A stretch of DNA of 64,000 bases from Geobacter sp. AOG1. Lineage in GTDB: Bacteria > Desulfobacterota > Desulfuromonadia > Geobacterales > Geobacteraceae. The stretch spans positions 1,376,513-1,440,512 of the forward strand of contig NZ_BLIZ01000001.1 in NCBI RefSeq assembly GCF_019972315.1, written 5' to 3'. The translations under genes and the position numbers were made by a program. A model generated the notes under the pieces. It did not search any database, was not told where the DNA came from, and saw only the letters and a list, made by a program, of their open reading frames with translations. Shown one piece after another: positions 52,248 to 60,937 of the stretch. Numbering within the stretch: position 1 is the first letter of the stretch; each line of letters starts with the position of its first letter.

Positions 52248-53394
52248 GCTGACCTTTCATTTTCTTGTTTTGAGTTTGGCCTGTATGGTTATTTAAAACG
52301 TGAAAAGCATGTTTTGCTAGTTTTAAGTTATAGTCTTTGCCAAGCTCAACGGTTATAGCTCCTATCGGAATTCTAATGTAATCTATTTGTCCATCTCCGA
52401 CAACAAGAGCTAAATGGCCTCCTTTTTCAAGAGATTCGGCAGCATTTTTTATAATATTACCCCAATTTACAATATACTTCTTTAATCCATTTGTTTCGTG
52501 CAAAAAACTACCTCTACATTTAAGTTCCTTTTGCCATATCTGTTTATGACATATATCAAGTATAGCAAGTTGTAATTGAGTAGCCTCGGAGAAAGCTGTA
52601 TTAGTTAGATATGGCGGATGGATAGAAATGAAATTGTACTTTTCTGTACTGTCCCAATTAATGGCATCTTTACATAAAACTTTGGCAAGATCTTTGGAAA
52701 ATTGATTCGGTAAAATTCTGTTACTATCGCATACCTTTTTGGATTTACTTGAAAATTCTTTTAGTAGTGTGCTTTTTGTTTTTTTATTTAAATCTAGTTC
52801 TAGATTCATCTTCTTGACATTAGCAAAACTAATCTTTCTCAGACATGATAAAATTATCATCATAACCAAGTCTCGTATATCATCATGAGGTGACAAACTA
52901 TCAAGTGTTGAAAGAGCGCAACTTAGTTCTATTAACGCATCGTTATCAAAGTAGTCTTTACATAAACGCAATTTGTAAGGAGTAAATGTCGATGACGTGG
53001 CAAATAGTGGTGAATCTGAATTTAATTTTGCTAAAGCATTTATAATACTTTCACATACTTGCTTAAGTTGATTTGAGTCAACCTGTCGTGAAACGGATGT
53101 TGATATCAATCTACTTACAGGGTTAATGTCCCATCCAACACATTCGATATTCCGAACAACTGATTCTGTAAGTACTGTCCCACCTCCAACCATTGGATCG
53201 AGGACCTTACCTGTCCCTCCGTAAAAATCATTTATAAGTTTTGAAGCAATCTGAGGCGGAAATTTACCAATATATCTAAAATAACCGTGCGTTAGATAAG
53301 TTGTGTTAGCTGAAGGAGGTACTTCCCATATCTCTTGTCCATTTTCTGTATATACATCGATTTCAGGATTCTTACTTAAGGTATCAGCATTCAT
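52225..53394 (-). CDS. DNA methyltransferase 1 of the R-M locus (HPPY motif)
   Basis: A 389-aa paralogue of the next gene: YLTHGYFRYIGKFPPQIASK near 34-53, motif I KVLDPMVGGGTVLTES at 63-78, motif IV IHPPY at 258-262 and GGHLALVVGDG later. Two diverged methyltransferases in one locus fit an asymmetric target needing one enzyme per strand. GAGAAAGAGGG precedes the ATG. Transcribed opposite to the C and nuclease genes, with its own unidentified promoter beyond 53394. Confidence 0.78.
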   Translation of the reverse strand: MNADTLSKNPEIDVYTENGQEIWEVPPSANTTYLTHGYFRYIGKFPPQIASKLINDFYGGTGKVLDPMVGGGTVLTESVVRNIECVGWDINPVSRLISTSVSRQVDSNQLKQVCESIINALAKLNSDSPLFATSSTFTPYKLRLCKDYFDNDALIELSCALSTLDSLSPHDDIRDLVMMIILSCLRKISFANVKKMNLELDLNKKTKSTLLKEFSSKSKKVCDSNRILPNQFSKDLAKVLCKDAINWDSTEKYNFISIHPPYLTNTAFSEATQLQLAILDICHKQIWQKELKCRGSFLHETNGLKKYIVNWGNIIKNAAESLEKGGHLALVVGDGQIDYIRIPIGAITVELGKDYNLKLAKHAFHVLNNHTGQTQNKKMKGQHVIVFEK

Positions 53395-53873
53395 CAGTTC
53401 CCTCTTTCTCCATAGTTAAAACTATCATTAATTCTGTGCTATTACACTTCACTCAAGACAAACAGAGCGCTCACGTTAACTCAGTGATTGCCATAAATAC
53501 CAGGCTGTATGATATCTATATGGTCTAAACCGATAACCTAAAACTATAAACTCTTCTATATTTTTTATAACATATCACTAATGTCCGGCTAAATTTGATT
53601 GTACATCTATAACATGCTGTAATTGCATAATTTGCAGACAATTGTTCATTTTTCGATTTGAATTTTGTTTCTAATCGAAAGGCAACAAATTCAATCGGTT
53701 ACAGCCGTAAAACTGCTGTTATTTCAGTTAACCGGACAGCAATGATACCATATAGCTTCTTTGCAGGGTAGATTCTATTCGTAAGTGCACCACGTGAGTT
53801 AACCAAAGGACATGGCAGGCAAATCTGGTAGTGTGTGAAGCGCGACCAACACATACCCCAGGAGGAGCCCCCC
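53395..53873. other. AT-rich intergenic region upstream of the methyltransferases
   Basis: 479 bp without a supported gene. It must hold the methyltransferase promoter. The last ~60 bp lead into an IS30 remnant. Confidence 0.5.
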
Positions 53874-53954
53874 ATGTCCTACACGCATCTTACCGCAAAA
53901 GACCGTTATTCATTAGTAACCCTCGGGCTTGAAGATATAACAAAGGCAGTTTAA
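53874..53954 (+). pseudogene. Remnant of an IS30-family transposase N-terminus
   Basis: The frame reads MSYTHLTAKDRYSLVTLGLE, then stops after 26 codons. MSYTHLT-x-x-x-RY is the usual beginning of IS30 transposases, with a strong AGGAGG upstream. The rest of the element is gone. Confidence 0.65.
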
Positions 53955-54021
53955 ACCGACTATTCATATCACATCAAGCATCTAATATCAATCTCGTAAA
54001 CCCCGTAAGAGTGGGGAGCGG

Positions 54022-54195
54022 TCAACTAAATGGTATGCTCTCGGCCAGTAACCGATGATAAGCCATGTCCTGAGCCTCCGCGATCTTATACCCTTTCTTC
54101 CTCAGCAGGTATACTAACCGACAAAAGGCTTGGTATTCCTCATTTGATAGGTCTTTGTAATCGGGCTTAGGTTGTGTACAGCAAATGGAATACAT
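54022..54195 (-). CDS. 57-aa protein of unknown function
   Basis: Reads MYSICCTQPKPDYKDLSNEE and ends LLAESIPFS. Helical, with a YxDLSxEEYQAFCRLVYLLRKKGY region reminiscent of small phage or plasmid proteins. Ribosome site weak (GGGCGGG). Codon pattern and lack of internal stops support it moderately. Confidence 0.45.
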   Translation of the reverse strand: MYSICCTQPKPDYKDLSNEEYQAFCRLVYLLRKKGYKIAEAQDMAYHRLLAESIPFS

Positions 54196-54319
54196 GATTA
54201 CCCGCCCACTTTAGATGTCATGCATTGGGATATGTGGGGTTCCGGTTAATTGTATATCAGAGGCCGATATCTTAAACCCTCCTGGCTCCTGAAAATGAAA
54301 AATGAAAAAGGTGGGGAAC

Positions 54320-54596
54320 TGTCCTAGCTAACTACCCTACTGTCCTAGCTCAAATCTATAGCCGTGACAGTGTAAAGCACCTACTATCAAGGGATTGTCC
54401 TAGCTGTCCCGGCTGTCCTAGCTTTTTTGTGAATTGTTTTTATATATTACAAATTGGAGGATATATATATATCCCCCTATGTTTTTTTATTTTTTATCAA
54501 TTATAGCTATGACAGCTAGGACACCCAGGACAGAGGTGCTTCTATCAAGGATTTACAGCGTCCTAGCTTCATTTCAAAGCTAGGACACCCAGGACA
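54320..54596. repeat. Iteron-like repeat field, candidate replication origin
   Basis: TGTCCTAGCT occurs at 54320, 54341, 54396 and 54414, with CGTCCTAGCT at 54559 and the variant TGTCCCGGCT at 54405. The inverse AGCTAGGACACCCAGGACA occurs at 54514 and 54578. Between the blocks (54424-54510) lies a very AT-rich tract with TATATATATA. Direct iterons plus an AT-rich element beside a primase-helicase gene is the layout of a plasmid or satellite-phage origin. Confidence 0.6.
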
Positions 54597-54602
54597 CTTA
54601 CC

Positions 54603-54983
54603 CTACCAATTGACAGCTTGTTTTCCATAATACTCGTCTACTTGTTCCGATGATTGATACATCTTCCTACTGATCTTCATTTTGGCAAGAACTTTTGTAC
54701 AGACCCATTGCCTAAAAATGACAGCTTCTTGCTTTTTACCGTGCAACATGACAGCATACAACCCTGCCTTATTAATGCACAGCATCTTCCTCACGCCAGA
54801 CTGAACATGTACTTTACATTTCATGGTATCGTCGAGTTGCTTAATCAGATTTGTTGTATTTGATTTCGACATACCCAGCATTGAGCAAACGTCCTGCACT
54901 ACACACACAATCTGGCCTTTAACCCTACGAGTTCTGATACGCTTATGTCTTGAACCAAATATTACACATAATATTCTTCTCAT
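54603..54983 (-). CDS. Bro-N domain antirepressor-like protein
   Basis: A 126-aa protein matching the Bro-N pattern: KGQIVCVVQDVCSMLGMS, LIKQLDDTMKCKV, KMLCINKAGLYAVMLHGKKQEAVIFRQWVCTKVLAKM. Such domains are found in phage antirepressors and are thought to bind DNA. The usual C-terminal second domain is absent. The start at 54983 follows GAGTTGAGG. Lies between the iteron field and the primase-helicase gene. Confidence 0.8.
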   Translation of the reverse strand: MRRILCVIFGSRHKRIRTRRVKGQIVCVVQDVCSMLGMSKSNTTNLIKQLDDTMKCKVHVQSGVRKMLCINKAGLYAVMLHGKKQEAVIFRQWVCTKVLAKMKISRKMYQSSEQVDEYYGKQAVNW

Positions 54984-55044
54984 TTTTATATCCTCAACTC
55001 CTCCTGCCACTAGAAGCAACAGGAGGAATATGCTTTCTGTATTA

Positions 55045-57066
55045 TTAATTATGGTCTTCTGTAGGCCATTCTATTTTTTGATTTACAAACTGTTCGAAAT
55101 ATTCTCTACATTTATCGAGCGTAGGTAACACATATATGTTGCGTCTTATGGTTACTACAGTCTTTTTCTTTTTGTTAAACTCACCTTTTGGCATCATTTT
55201 ACTCAGTTGAGTTCCTAGCTCATTGTCTGCCGCTTTATGCCTAACCCCTAGATTGGTCACATATTCCAGGTAGTCTTTGTATAGATCATCAGTTGTGATT
55301 TCTCCATCATTCCATCCATTAACATTAAGTCTTCCGGTCTCAAGCTTGTGATACCAGAACTTTTGTGCTGGAGTTAGGCTCATCAGTTTTGTTTCAAGTA
55401 GCGCCGTAGTCTGTGGAAATTTTCTGAGATTAATACCTTTAAGGTCGTAATTTATCAGATAATGTAATAATGCTTCCCTACCACTATTATCCATCTGCAT
55501 TCCGATAGCATCGAAATAAGCATGGTCCTGTTTATGTTTATCTGATACATCCAGAACAAAAAATCTTCTCTCTTCTGGCCCTGCGGGTACAGCCCAATCA
55601 TTGTTGGTGGCAAATATCATATGTAGATGGTTCTTCATCTTGAAAGCATTTTCACCCTTGCCCTCTATCGTCAAGTATGGTTCGGTAATTAAGCCCTTCA
55701 AAACCCCCTCTGCTGCTTTATCCCCAGCCCAGAAGGCTTCGTCAGCCAATAGAACAACAACATCCTTCATATGTGCATTAAACTTACCTGTTAGCTGAGA
55801 AGTTTGATTCATGGGCAAGTAATGACGACCAAACAGAGAACCAAACCCATTAGCGAATACTCCCTTGCCAACCCCCATAGCTCCCCGTAACACAATAGCA
55901 GTTCCTACGAGATTATCAGGGTGCTGCACCGCATGAGCCATCCATGCAATAATATAGTTGAACACTTCCTTGTTGCCATTGGCGATGTTTTCTTCGATAT
56001 GCTTAAGGTAAAGGCCGCAATCTCCTTCTTTCGGCTCAACTGCAAATCCTCGCCAGAGGTTGTAGTATCCTTCAGGGGTATGGCCTGGGGTAAATATCAA
56101 ACCTTCATATTGTCTACGCTGTGGATGATTAAACCAAGCATCCCCAAGTCTTTTTGATTTGCCTTCCATCTGAATATATTTATTGCTGAAAAACTCCTTA
56201 AAGTCCTTTGGTGCAGATAGTTCGATATCTGGCCAGCTAAAAACCGGACAGTTGATTTCCTTCAATACCCTACATTTGCCACCTACCATTACAACCGCAT
56301 ATTTCCCGTTAAGCTCCTCTATCTCGGAGGGTGTCTGGTTCATTTGATATCTATAGGCACTCGTTACAATCTTCTGTAACTCAGCATCCTCCAAAGGTTC
56401 GTCACAGCTCTGGTTATTCTCTGCAACTACCTTCTCTGCTTCCTCAAGTGGAAACTGGTTTCTTTTACATTCAATTGCCACCTGGAACAGCTTATTATTC
56501 CTACTACCGACAGGAATACTCTTTTTCTCGGCAGCTTTCTTCTCACTAGCCAGCTTTACTAGCCATTCAGGAGCATCAGCAATCGAAATTCCTGGATCAT
56601 CAACTTCATATCTGTTCCCGTCAATCACGGAAGGAGGAGCAACTATATACCCACCATTACACCTAATATCGAGACCTGAACCTATTTTACTTGCACTGTT
56701 TCGAATATCATTACTCTGATAACGGAATAGCAAATGGTATCCCCCTGAGGGAGTGTTATGTCTCCTGGTAACGGGCAAATCACCATACTCGCCAACCAAT
56801 GCACCAACAGACTCATTGCCAAGAGCACCATTCTTCACGTCAACATCGAGCACCAGAAATCCTGACCTTTGCCCTGTAACGATACCTATATTTGCATTAG
56901 GCCATTCATCCCACCATTGCTTAATAACAGTAGGGTCTGTGGTTGAATTATCACCCCAAGCCTTGATCTTGGGGGTCTTATCATTATCGTTGATAGGGAA
57001 AACTGCTATCCCGCTACCTGCATATTCAAGTGCTGCCTGCTTTAGATTTATATTTATTGTTTCCAC
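55045..57066 (-). CDS. Prim-Pol primase / superfamily 3-like helicase replication protein
   Basis: A 673-aa protein. The N-terminal bifunctional primase-polymerase domain (1-170) shows LEYAGSGIAVFPI, GIVTGQRSGFLVLDVDVKNG, TPSGGYHLLFRY and GLDIRCNGGYIVAPPS. A primase C-terminal-like linker (about 190-245) leads to a helicase with Walker A RGAMGVGKGVF, Walker B VVVLLADEAFW and sensor FATNNDWAVP. This is the replication initiator type of satellite phages and plasmids. It suggests the integrated element can replicate after excision. Confidence 0.87.
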   Translation of the reverse strand: METININLKQAALEYAGSGIAVFPINDNDKTPKIKAWGDNSTTDPTVIKQWWDEWPNANIGIVTGQRSGFLVLDVDVKNGALGNESVGALVGEYGDLPVTRRHNTPSGGYHLLFRYQSNDIRNSASKIGSGLDIRCNGGYIVAPPSVIDGNRYEVDDPGISIADAPEWLVKLASEKKAAEKKSIPVGSRNNKLFQVAIECKRNQFPLEEAEKVVAENNQSCDEPLEDAELQKIVTSAYRYQMNQTPSEIEELNGKYAVVMVGGKCRVLKEINCPVFSWPDIELSAPKDFKEFFSNKYIQMEGKSKRLGDAWFNHPQRRQYEGLIFTPGHTPEGYYNLWRGFAVEPKEGDCGLYLKHIEENIANGNKEVFNYIIAWMAHAVQHPDNLVGTAIVLRGAMGVGKGVFANGFGSLFGRHYLPMNQTSQLTGKFNAHMKDVVVLLADEAFWAGDKAAEGVLKGLITEPYLTIEGKGENAFKMKNHLHMIFATNNDWAVPAGPEERRFFVLDVSDKHKQDHAYFDAIGMQMDNSGREALLHYLINYDLKGINLRKFPQTTALLETKLMSLTPAQKFWYHKLETGRLNVNGWNDGEITTDDLYKDYLEYVTNLGVRHKAADNELGTQLSKMMPKGEFNKKKKTVVTIRRNIYVLPTLDKCREYFEQFVNQKIEWPTEDHN

Positions 57067-57133
57067 GCTTCATACCTCGTAATTTAATAATTAGCCCTCT
57101 AGCCGGGGCTTTTTGTTTTTGTGCCATTGGCAT
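57026..57133 (-). CDS. 35-aa basic peptide overlapping the primase-helicase start
   Basis: Reads MPMAQKQKAPARGLIIKLRG and ends YKSKAGST, strongly basic. An AAAAGGAGAA site lies directly before it, better than that of the primase gene, whose start it overlaps by 41 bp in another frame. It may be a coupling leader. Confidence 0.4.
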   Translation of the reverse strand: MPMAQKQKAPARGLIIKLRGMKRGNNKYKSKAGST

Positions 57134-57187
57134 TTCTCCTTTTATATACGTTCTGGGATCATTCCCGGTTAATACTCCACTATATGA

Positions 57188-57412
57188 TCAATTGAATGCT
57201 CCCACCTCCTCACCCTGGATATAAACAATTACGTCCGACATACGATATCTCACCATTCTGCCAATCTTAAAAAACTTGGGACCTATATCCTTCCACCTCC
57301 AGTACTCCAAGGTCTTTGTCGATATTCTCAACATGTCGGCAACTTCCTTCTGGTCCATCAATCTGTCTTGGGGATTATTTCTGAAAAACTCGTTCTTTGT
57401 AATGTCCTGCAT
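57188..57412 (-). CDS. AlpA/excisionase-type HTH protein
   Basis: A 74-aa protein with a MerR-like winged helix: LMDQKEVADMLRISTKTLEYWRWKDIGPKFFKIGRMVRYRMSDVIVYIQ. This is the classic helix-turn-helix_17 pattern of phage and plasmid excisionases or AlpA activators. Located directly upstream of the replication gene. It could direct excision with the integrase or activate the element's genes. Confidence 0.82.
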   Translation of the reverse strand: MQDITKNEFFRNNPQDRLMDQKEVADMLRISTKTLEYWRWKDIGPKFFKIGRMVRYRMSDVIVYIQGEEVGAFN

Positions 57413-57641
57413 TTGATGCCTCCGATAACTTTTGTATTTTGACCAGTGAAAATTCCTGATCTTGTATCTGTTATTAACTCACCTCTTCGAAAAACGCAGG
57501 GGAATTTCAAAGTGATCAATACTGAGAGGTCATATCTGATAATAAGTACTCAGTTGAAAATTAATTTGTAAAATATAAAGAGGAGAGCACATGGCTCCCC
57601 TCCTGGGTCTTTCAGATATTCGGTTGTAATTGGTCTGACTG

Positions 57642-57839
57642 TTATTCTGCTATGGTGTGCTTAGTGAGGTATTCCTCGATTTCCGCCTTGCTCACGGTAA
57701 TACCTGCTTCCTTGGCCTTCTGGAGAAGGATGATCTGCTTGGCTGCGGCCTTGCGGGTGTGTTCCTTCGCCTTCAGATCCTTGGCGACGAGTTTCTGATG
57801 ATATGCATACTCCTCTGCGCTAATTTCAAATTTTTCCAT
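57642..57839 (-). CDS. 65-aa helical protein of unknown function
   Basis: MEKFEISAEEYAYHQKLVAK followed by a Lys/Ala-rich helix and SKAEIEEYLTKHTIAE. No family recognised. The start at 57839 has AAAAGGAGAAAATATC. A hairpin terminator lies about 55 bp upstream (57894-57925). Confidence 0.55.
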   Translation of the reverse strand: MEKFEISAEEYAYHQKLVAKDLKAKEHTRKAAAKQIILLQKAKEAGITVSKAEIEEYLTKHTIAE

Positions 57840-58198
57840 GATATTTTCTCCTTTTAATTGTTGGTTAATGGTTGATTGTCGTACCCCAGACACACAAAAA
57901 CCCTCTGAATCTAATCCAGAAGGTCTCGTTGTGTTGAAGCGGTGAATGTTTGTTGGATGCAATTCCCTTATTTCATTTTATCCCTCCCTTCTTTCTAACG
58001 TGTTCCACCCCCATGAATAGCACTATTCTTCATTCATTCCCTCCACCCCCACAAATAGCAATGCTTTTCTACTTTATTTTCTTGTTCGTTATCCGTTCTA
58101 CAATCGTTCTTTTAGTCTATTTATATTTAACGTCAAAACTCTTATCTTCTCCATAAATAGCACAAGCACGATTTAACTATTTAAGAGCAATATATTAC
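57840..58198. other. 359-bp intergenic region with short repeats
   Basis: Holds a - strand hairpin with TTTTTG (57894-57925). CCACCCCCATGAATAGCA (58005) and CCACCCCCACAAATAGCA (58043) are near-identical 18-mers, with a partial third, CCATAAATAGCA, at 58151. These may be iterons near the end of the gene at 58199. Confidence 0.45.
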
Positions 58199-59452
58199 CT
58201 AATCATCTGATTCTTCTAGGTATTCTATCATCATCTGCGGGGTAATTTCTTTGACTGGGCTATAGTTTCTACCCGTCAATTTTGTTAACCATTCGTAAAG
58301 CATACTCTTTTGCTCTTTTCTCTCAGTTCTTGATTGCTTTACCGGAGCATTCTTTGAATTCGAAACAACATATTTTAGCCTGAAGATACCTACAATATAC
58401 GGACATATGCCCTCTGGTGCTATCGCAGTATATTCGTCATAAAACTTGTTATCTTTCCTACATGATTCATAGCCCACACTTTTTAACGCCTCCTCTATTA
58501 TCGTGCAATTTCGACCCCTCTTTTCATTTAGCTTATTCCCAATATTAATTTTAACATCAAGGTCATACAGAACCATTGTATCTTTATTGTCAGGTGGGCT
58601 ATCCAAAGCAACTACCGCCTTATAGACCAATCCAAGATCTTCTAGGTTCTTAATGGCTGATCTAATGCGATCATCATCGACAGGGATGTCTTTAAATAAA
58701 TCCTTTAAAATCGTCTTAAAATGAGTGCTTTGGCATAGTTCGGATTCTTTGCCACGATAGATATCTATCCCTTTATGATTGCCGATCTTATGCATTTCAT
58801 AATTAACATATATGTTTTGATATGGCCTTACACCCCCAAATTTGATGTCATTATGGTTATACATCATAAGCAGAATGCGAGCTAAAGTCTCTCTATCTTT
58901 GAATCTCAATAGATGTTTAAGCTTTTTGCTTTTATTTTCATCTTCAATTAAATCATTATGAAACCATACTTGATCATTGGAATCACAATCGTATGTGTTC
59001 AGTACCCATTGCACATATCCTTTTCTTCCAAATCCCTTATTTGGAGGCGGCGTTTTTAATAATGGTTTAGGTATATAGTTCGGATTTGCAACGTTGGACT
59101 GATTTAAATATTCACGTTCTTCATTTATAGCAAAGGCATGAGATTGCCACTCACTCTTAGTGTATAATAACTTTTCGCCATTGGCTGATATGTTCTTTAA
59201 GTAATTACATGTTCTGCTATATTGTTCATTATTCAAACCAAGCTTTTTTGATATGCCAGATTTGCCAATTGTTGAGAATGATCCAGATATATCTGCATGT
59301 CTAGCTATTGTTAAATAGGTGTATATTTGCATTGCAGAAGAGTTGTTATCTCTGATTAGCAACTCAACAGCTTTGCTTGGTATCCAGAAAGAGCCATGTC
59401 CCTTCTTGAGCTTACTCTTGATTTTAACTTTTGTTTGTTCAGTATTCTCCAT
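58199..59452 (-). CDS. Putative HTH protein, possibly replication or plasmid-regulatory
   Basis: A 417-aa protein not assigned to a family. The N-terminus (KGHGSFWIPSKAVELLIRDNNSSAMQIYTYLTIARHAD then STIGKSGISKKLGL) is a winged-helix domain like those of RepA/plasmid initiators; residues 170-290 are helical and the C-terminus is charged. Start at the ATG at 59452, followed upstream by non-coding DNA. A role in replication or element control is suggested by repeats just downstream of its stop. Confidence 0.55.
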   Translation of the reverse strand: MENTEQTKVKIKSKLKKGHGSFWIPSKAVELLIRDNNSSAMQIYTYLTIARHADISGSFSTIGKSGISKKLGLNNEQYSRTCNYLKNISANGEKLLYTKSEWQSHAFAINEEREYLNQSNVANPNYIPKPLLKTPPPNKGFGRKGYVQWVLNTYDCDSNDQVWFHNDLIEDENKSKKLKHLLRFKDRETLARILLMMYNHNDIKFGGVRPYQNIYVNYEMHKIGNHKGIDIYRGKESELCQSTHFKTILKDLFKDIPVDDDRIRSAIKNLEDLGLVYKAVVALDSPPDNKDTMVLYDLDVKINIGNKLNEKRGRNCTIIEEALKSVGYESCRKDNKFYDEYTAIAPEGICPYIVGIFRLKYVVSNSKNAPVKQSRTERKEQKSMLYEWLTKLTGRNYSPVKEITPQMMIEYLEESDD

Positions 59453-59642
59453 GCAAATACCTCATAAAAATAGTGCAACAGATAAGGTATCCGTTGCTCG
59501 AATATAATAGTATATTGTTATTAGCCAGTTACAGCTCTATATCAGGAATTGATGCAAATGATGACGCAATTTTGATTCAATATGGAGGATACTTACCACA
59601 TATTAGAAGCTGATACAACAAGGGTTTGAAGGTTTTAGAGGA

Positions 59643-59696
59643 CTCGGTTTTTTATGTGCGGATCGCTTTTCATCTGCACATAAAAAAGCGAAACAA
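59643..59696. repeat. Long hairpin 1 with conserved loop
   Basis: Stem of about 15 bp, GTTTTTTATGTGC with GCACATAAAAAAGCG, around the loop GGATCGCTTTTCATCT; GCGAAAC ends the element. Compare the hairpin at 60129. Confidence 0.65.
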
Positions 59697-60128
59697 AAAA
59701 CATGTTGAAATAACCAGGAAGGATAACTATGAGGAAGGGTAGGGGATCATGGTCATGCTTGGAAAAAAGTGACCTAGGGGTTACCGATCTTTTCATTTAC
59801 GATATGAATATTCAATACTCTACCTGGGCCTAACTTATAAAAATGAAATCATTACCGGAATCATCCTTTCATACTCCCTGCATATCTACCCGTACCGAGA
59901 ACAACCACCGATTCGAGTAAATGCGATCCCTGAATAGTTTATTGGTACTACTCTTACATGATTTATTTCACTTGATTTTTTTGAGGTGAGTACTCTAAAT
60001 CCTCTGCACATATAATAATATCAGTTAGTTACTGAATAGGTGTTGCAAATGGTGTTGCAAAAGCATGTTGCGGTTGGCGTTTTGCCATAGAGGTAATTTG
60101 ATGGAATATAAAGTAGTTGTGGATTTTA

Positions 60129-60186
60129 TGGCTCGCAACTTTTCTGTTCGGATAGCTTCATCATCTGAACAGAAAATTGCGAAACA
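60129..60186. repeat. Long hairpin 2 with conserved loop
   Basis: Stem CGCAACTTTTCTGTTC with GAACAGAAAATTGCG around the loop GGATAGCTTCATCATCT, again ending in GCGAAAC. The loop matches hairpin 1 while the stem bases differ but stay paired. Confidence 0.65.
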
Positions 60187-60712
60187 TTCCGGAGCAAGAT
60201 CAGGAGGGAAGGTCATAAGCGGAGATAAAAAGGCACGTTTTGGATAAAAGAAGGGAGATTACTAATCCTGTCTAGGAGTCTGTTTTTCTTACTGGGTGAT
60301 TTCCCATGGAACATACCACAAACCAACTCTCCATGAATGTTGTAAATATTTTCTACATGCGAGATTTGGCGGACGTGTTGAACATCAATATTGTAATACC
60401 ATTATGTCGACTGGAATATTCTACAATTGTGTGCCTAACTAGCTGAATAAATTAGAATAGACATAAACAATTATTTAATCGAATAATGAAAACGGACGGT
60501 TATGGCTCTAATCTCTTATACGCAGTTGCTTGGGGGACACTACCAGAAATTCTAGTAGCAGGAAGGAGTACTCTTTTTGTCCAGGTAGCTCATTCATGAC
60601 AGCATGCTGTACATGGTGGCATGTATCTGGTGTGGATTTGCTACGAGGTAACTTGTTGACGAGAAGCAAGAGATACCAGGGTCAAGTAGAGCAGAGGGAA
60701 GAGGGGGGGCTG

Positions 60713-60743
60713 CTGCAACAGGTTGCAACAGTATTCGCAACAG
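60713..60743. promoter_or_regulatory. Candidate integrase arm-type sites, right end
   Basis: CTGCAACAG (60713), GTTGCAACAG (60722) and ATTCGCAACAG (60733), mirroring the set beside attL. Confidence 0.6.
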
Positions 60744-60751
60744 TGGGCAAA

Positions 60752-60783
60752 GAAAAAGCCCCCGCGTCGGTATGCGGAGGCTT
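60752..60783 (-). terminator. Island-borne terminator of tRNA-Phe
   Basis: AAGCCCCCGC pairs with GCGGAGGCTT around GTCGGTAT; TTTCTTT follows on the - strand. The loop and T-run match the displaced terminator at 44470. Confidence 0.75.
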
Positions 60784-60786
60784 GTG

Positions 60787-60866
<80 letters not shown>

Positions 60867-60879
60867 AAAAGAGTTACAA

Positions 60880-60908
60880 TTTATAGCCTGATTCAGGTTG
60901 TATGTCAA
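60880..60908 (-). promoter_or_regulatory. Promoter of tRNA-Phe
   Basis: On the - strand TTGACA (60908-60903), 17-bp spacer, TATAAA (60885-60880), about 14 bp before the mature 5' end. Near consensus. Confidence 0.8.
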
Positions 60909-60937
60909 CAGGATTTTAAGCTCGTCTGCTCCTGCCG

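Larger units (their letters stand above)
59453..60786. other. 1.3-kb stretch without supported genes at the right end of the island
   Basis: Contains two long hairpins with a shared loop (59643-59696 and 60129-60183), inverted integrase-arm-like sequences (TGTTGCAAA at 60041 and 60054, ATGTTGCGG at 60065), the right arm sites and a tRNA terminator. The short open frames here have no good ribosome sites, or lie across the hairpins. Confidence 0.6.

Noticed and set aside
60101-60247. Short + strand frame across hairpin 2 (MEYKVVVDFMARNFSVRIA...)
   Set aside because: The frame runs straight through a covarying hairpin that occurs elsewhere without this frame; better explained by the DNA/RNA element.
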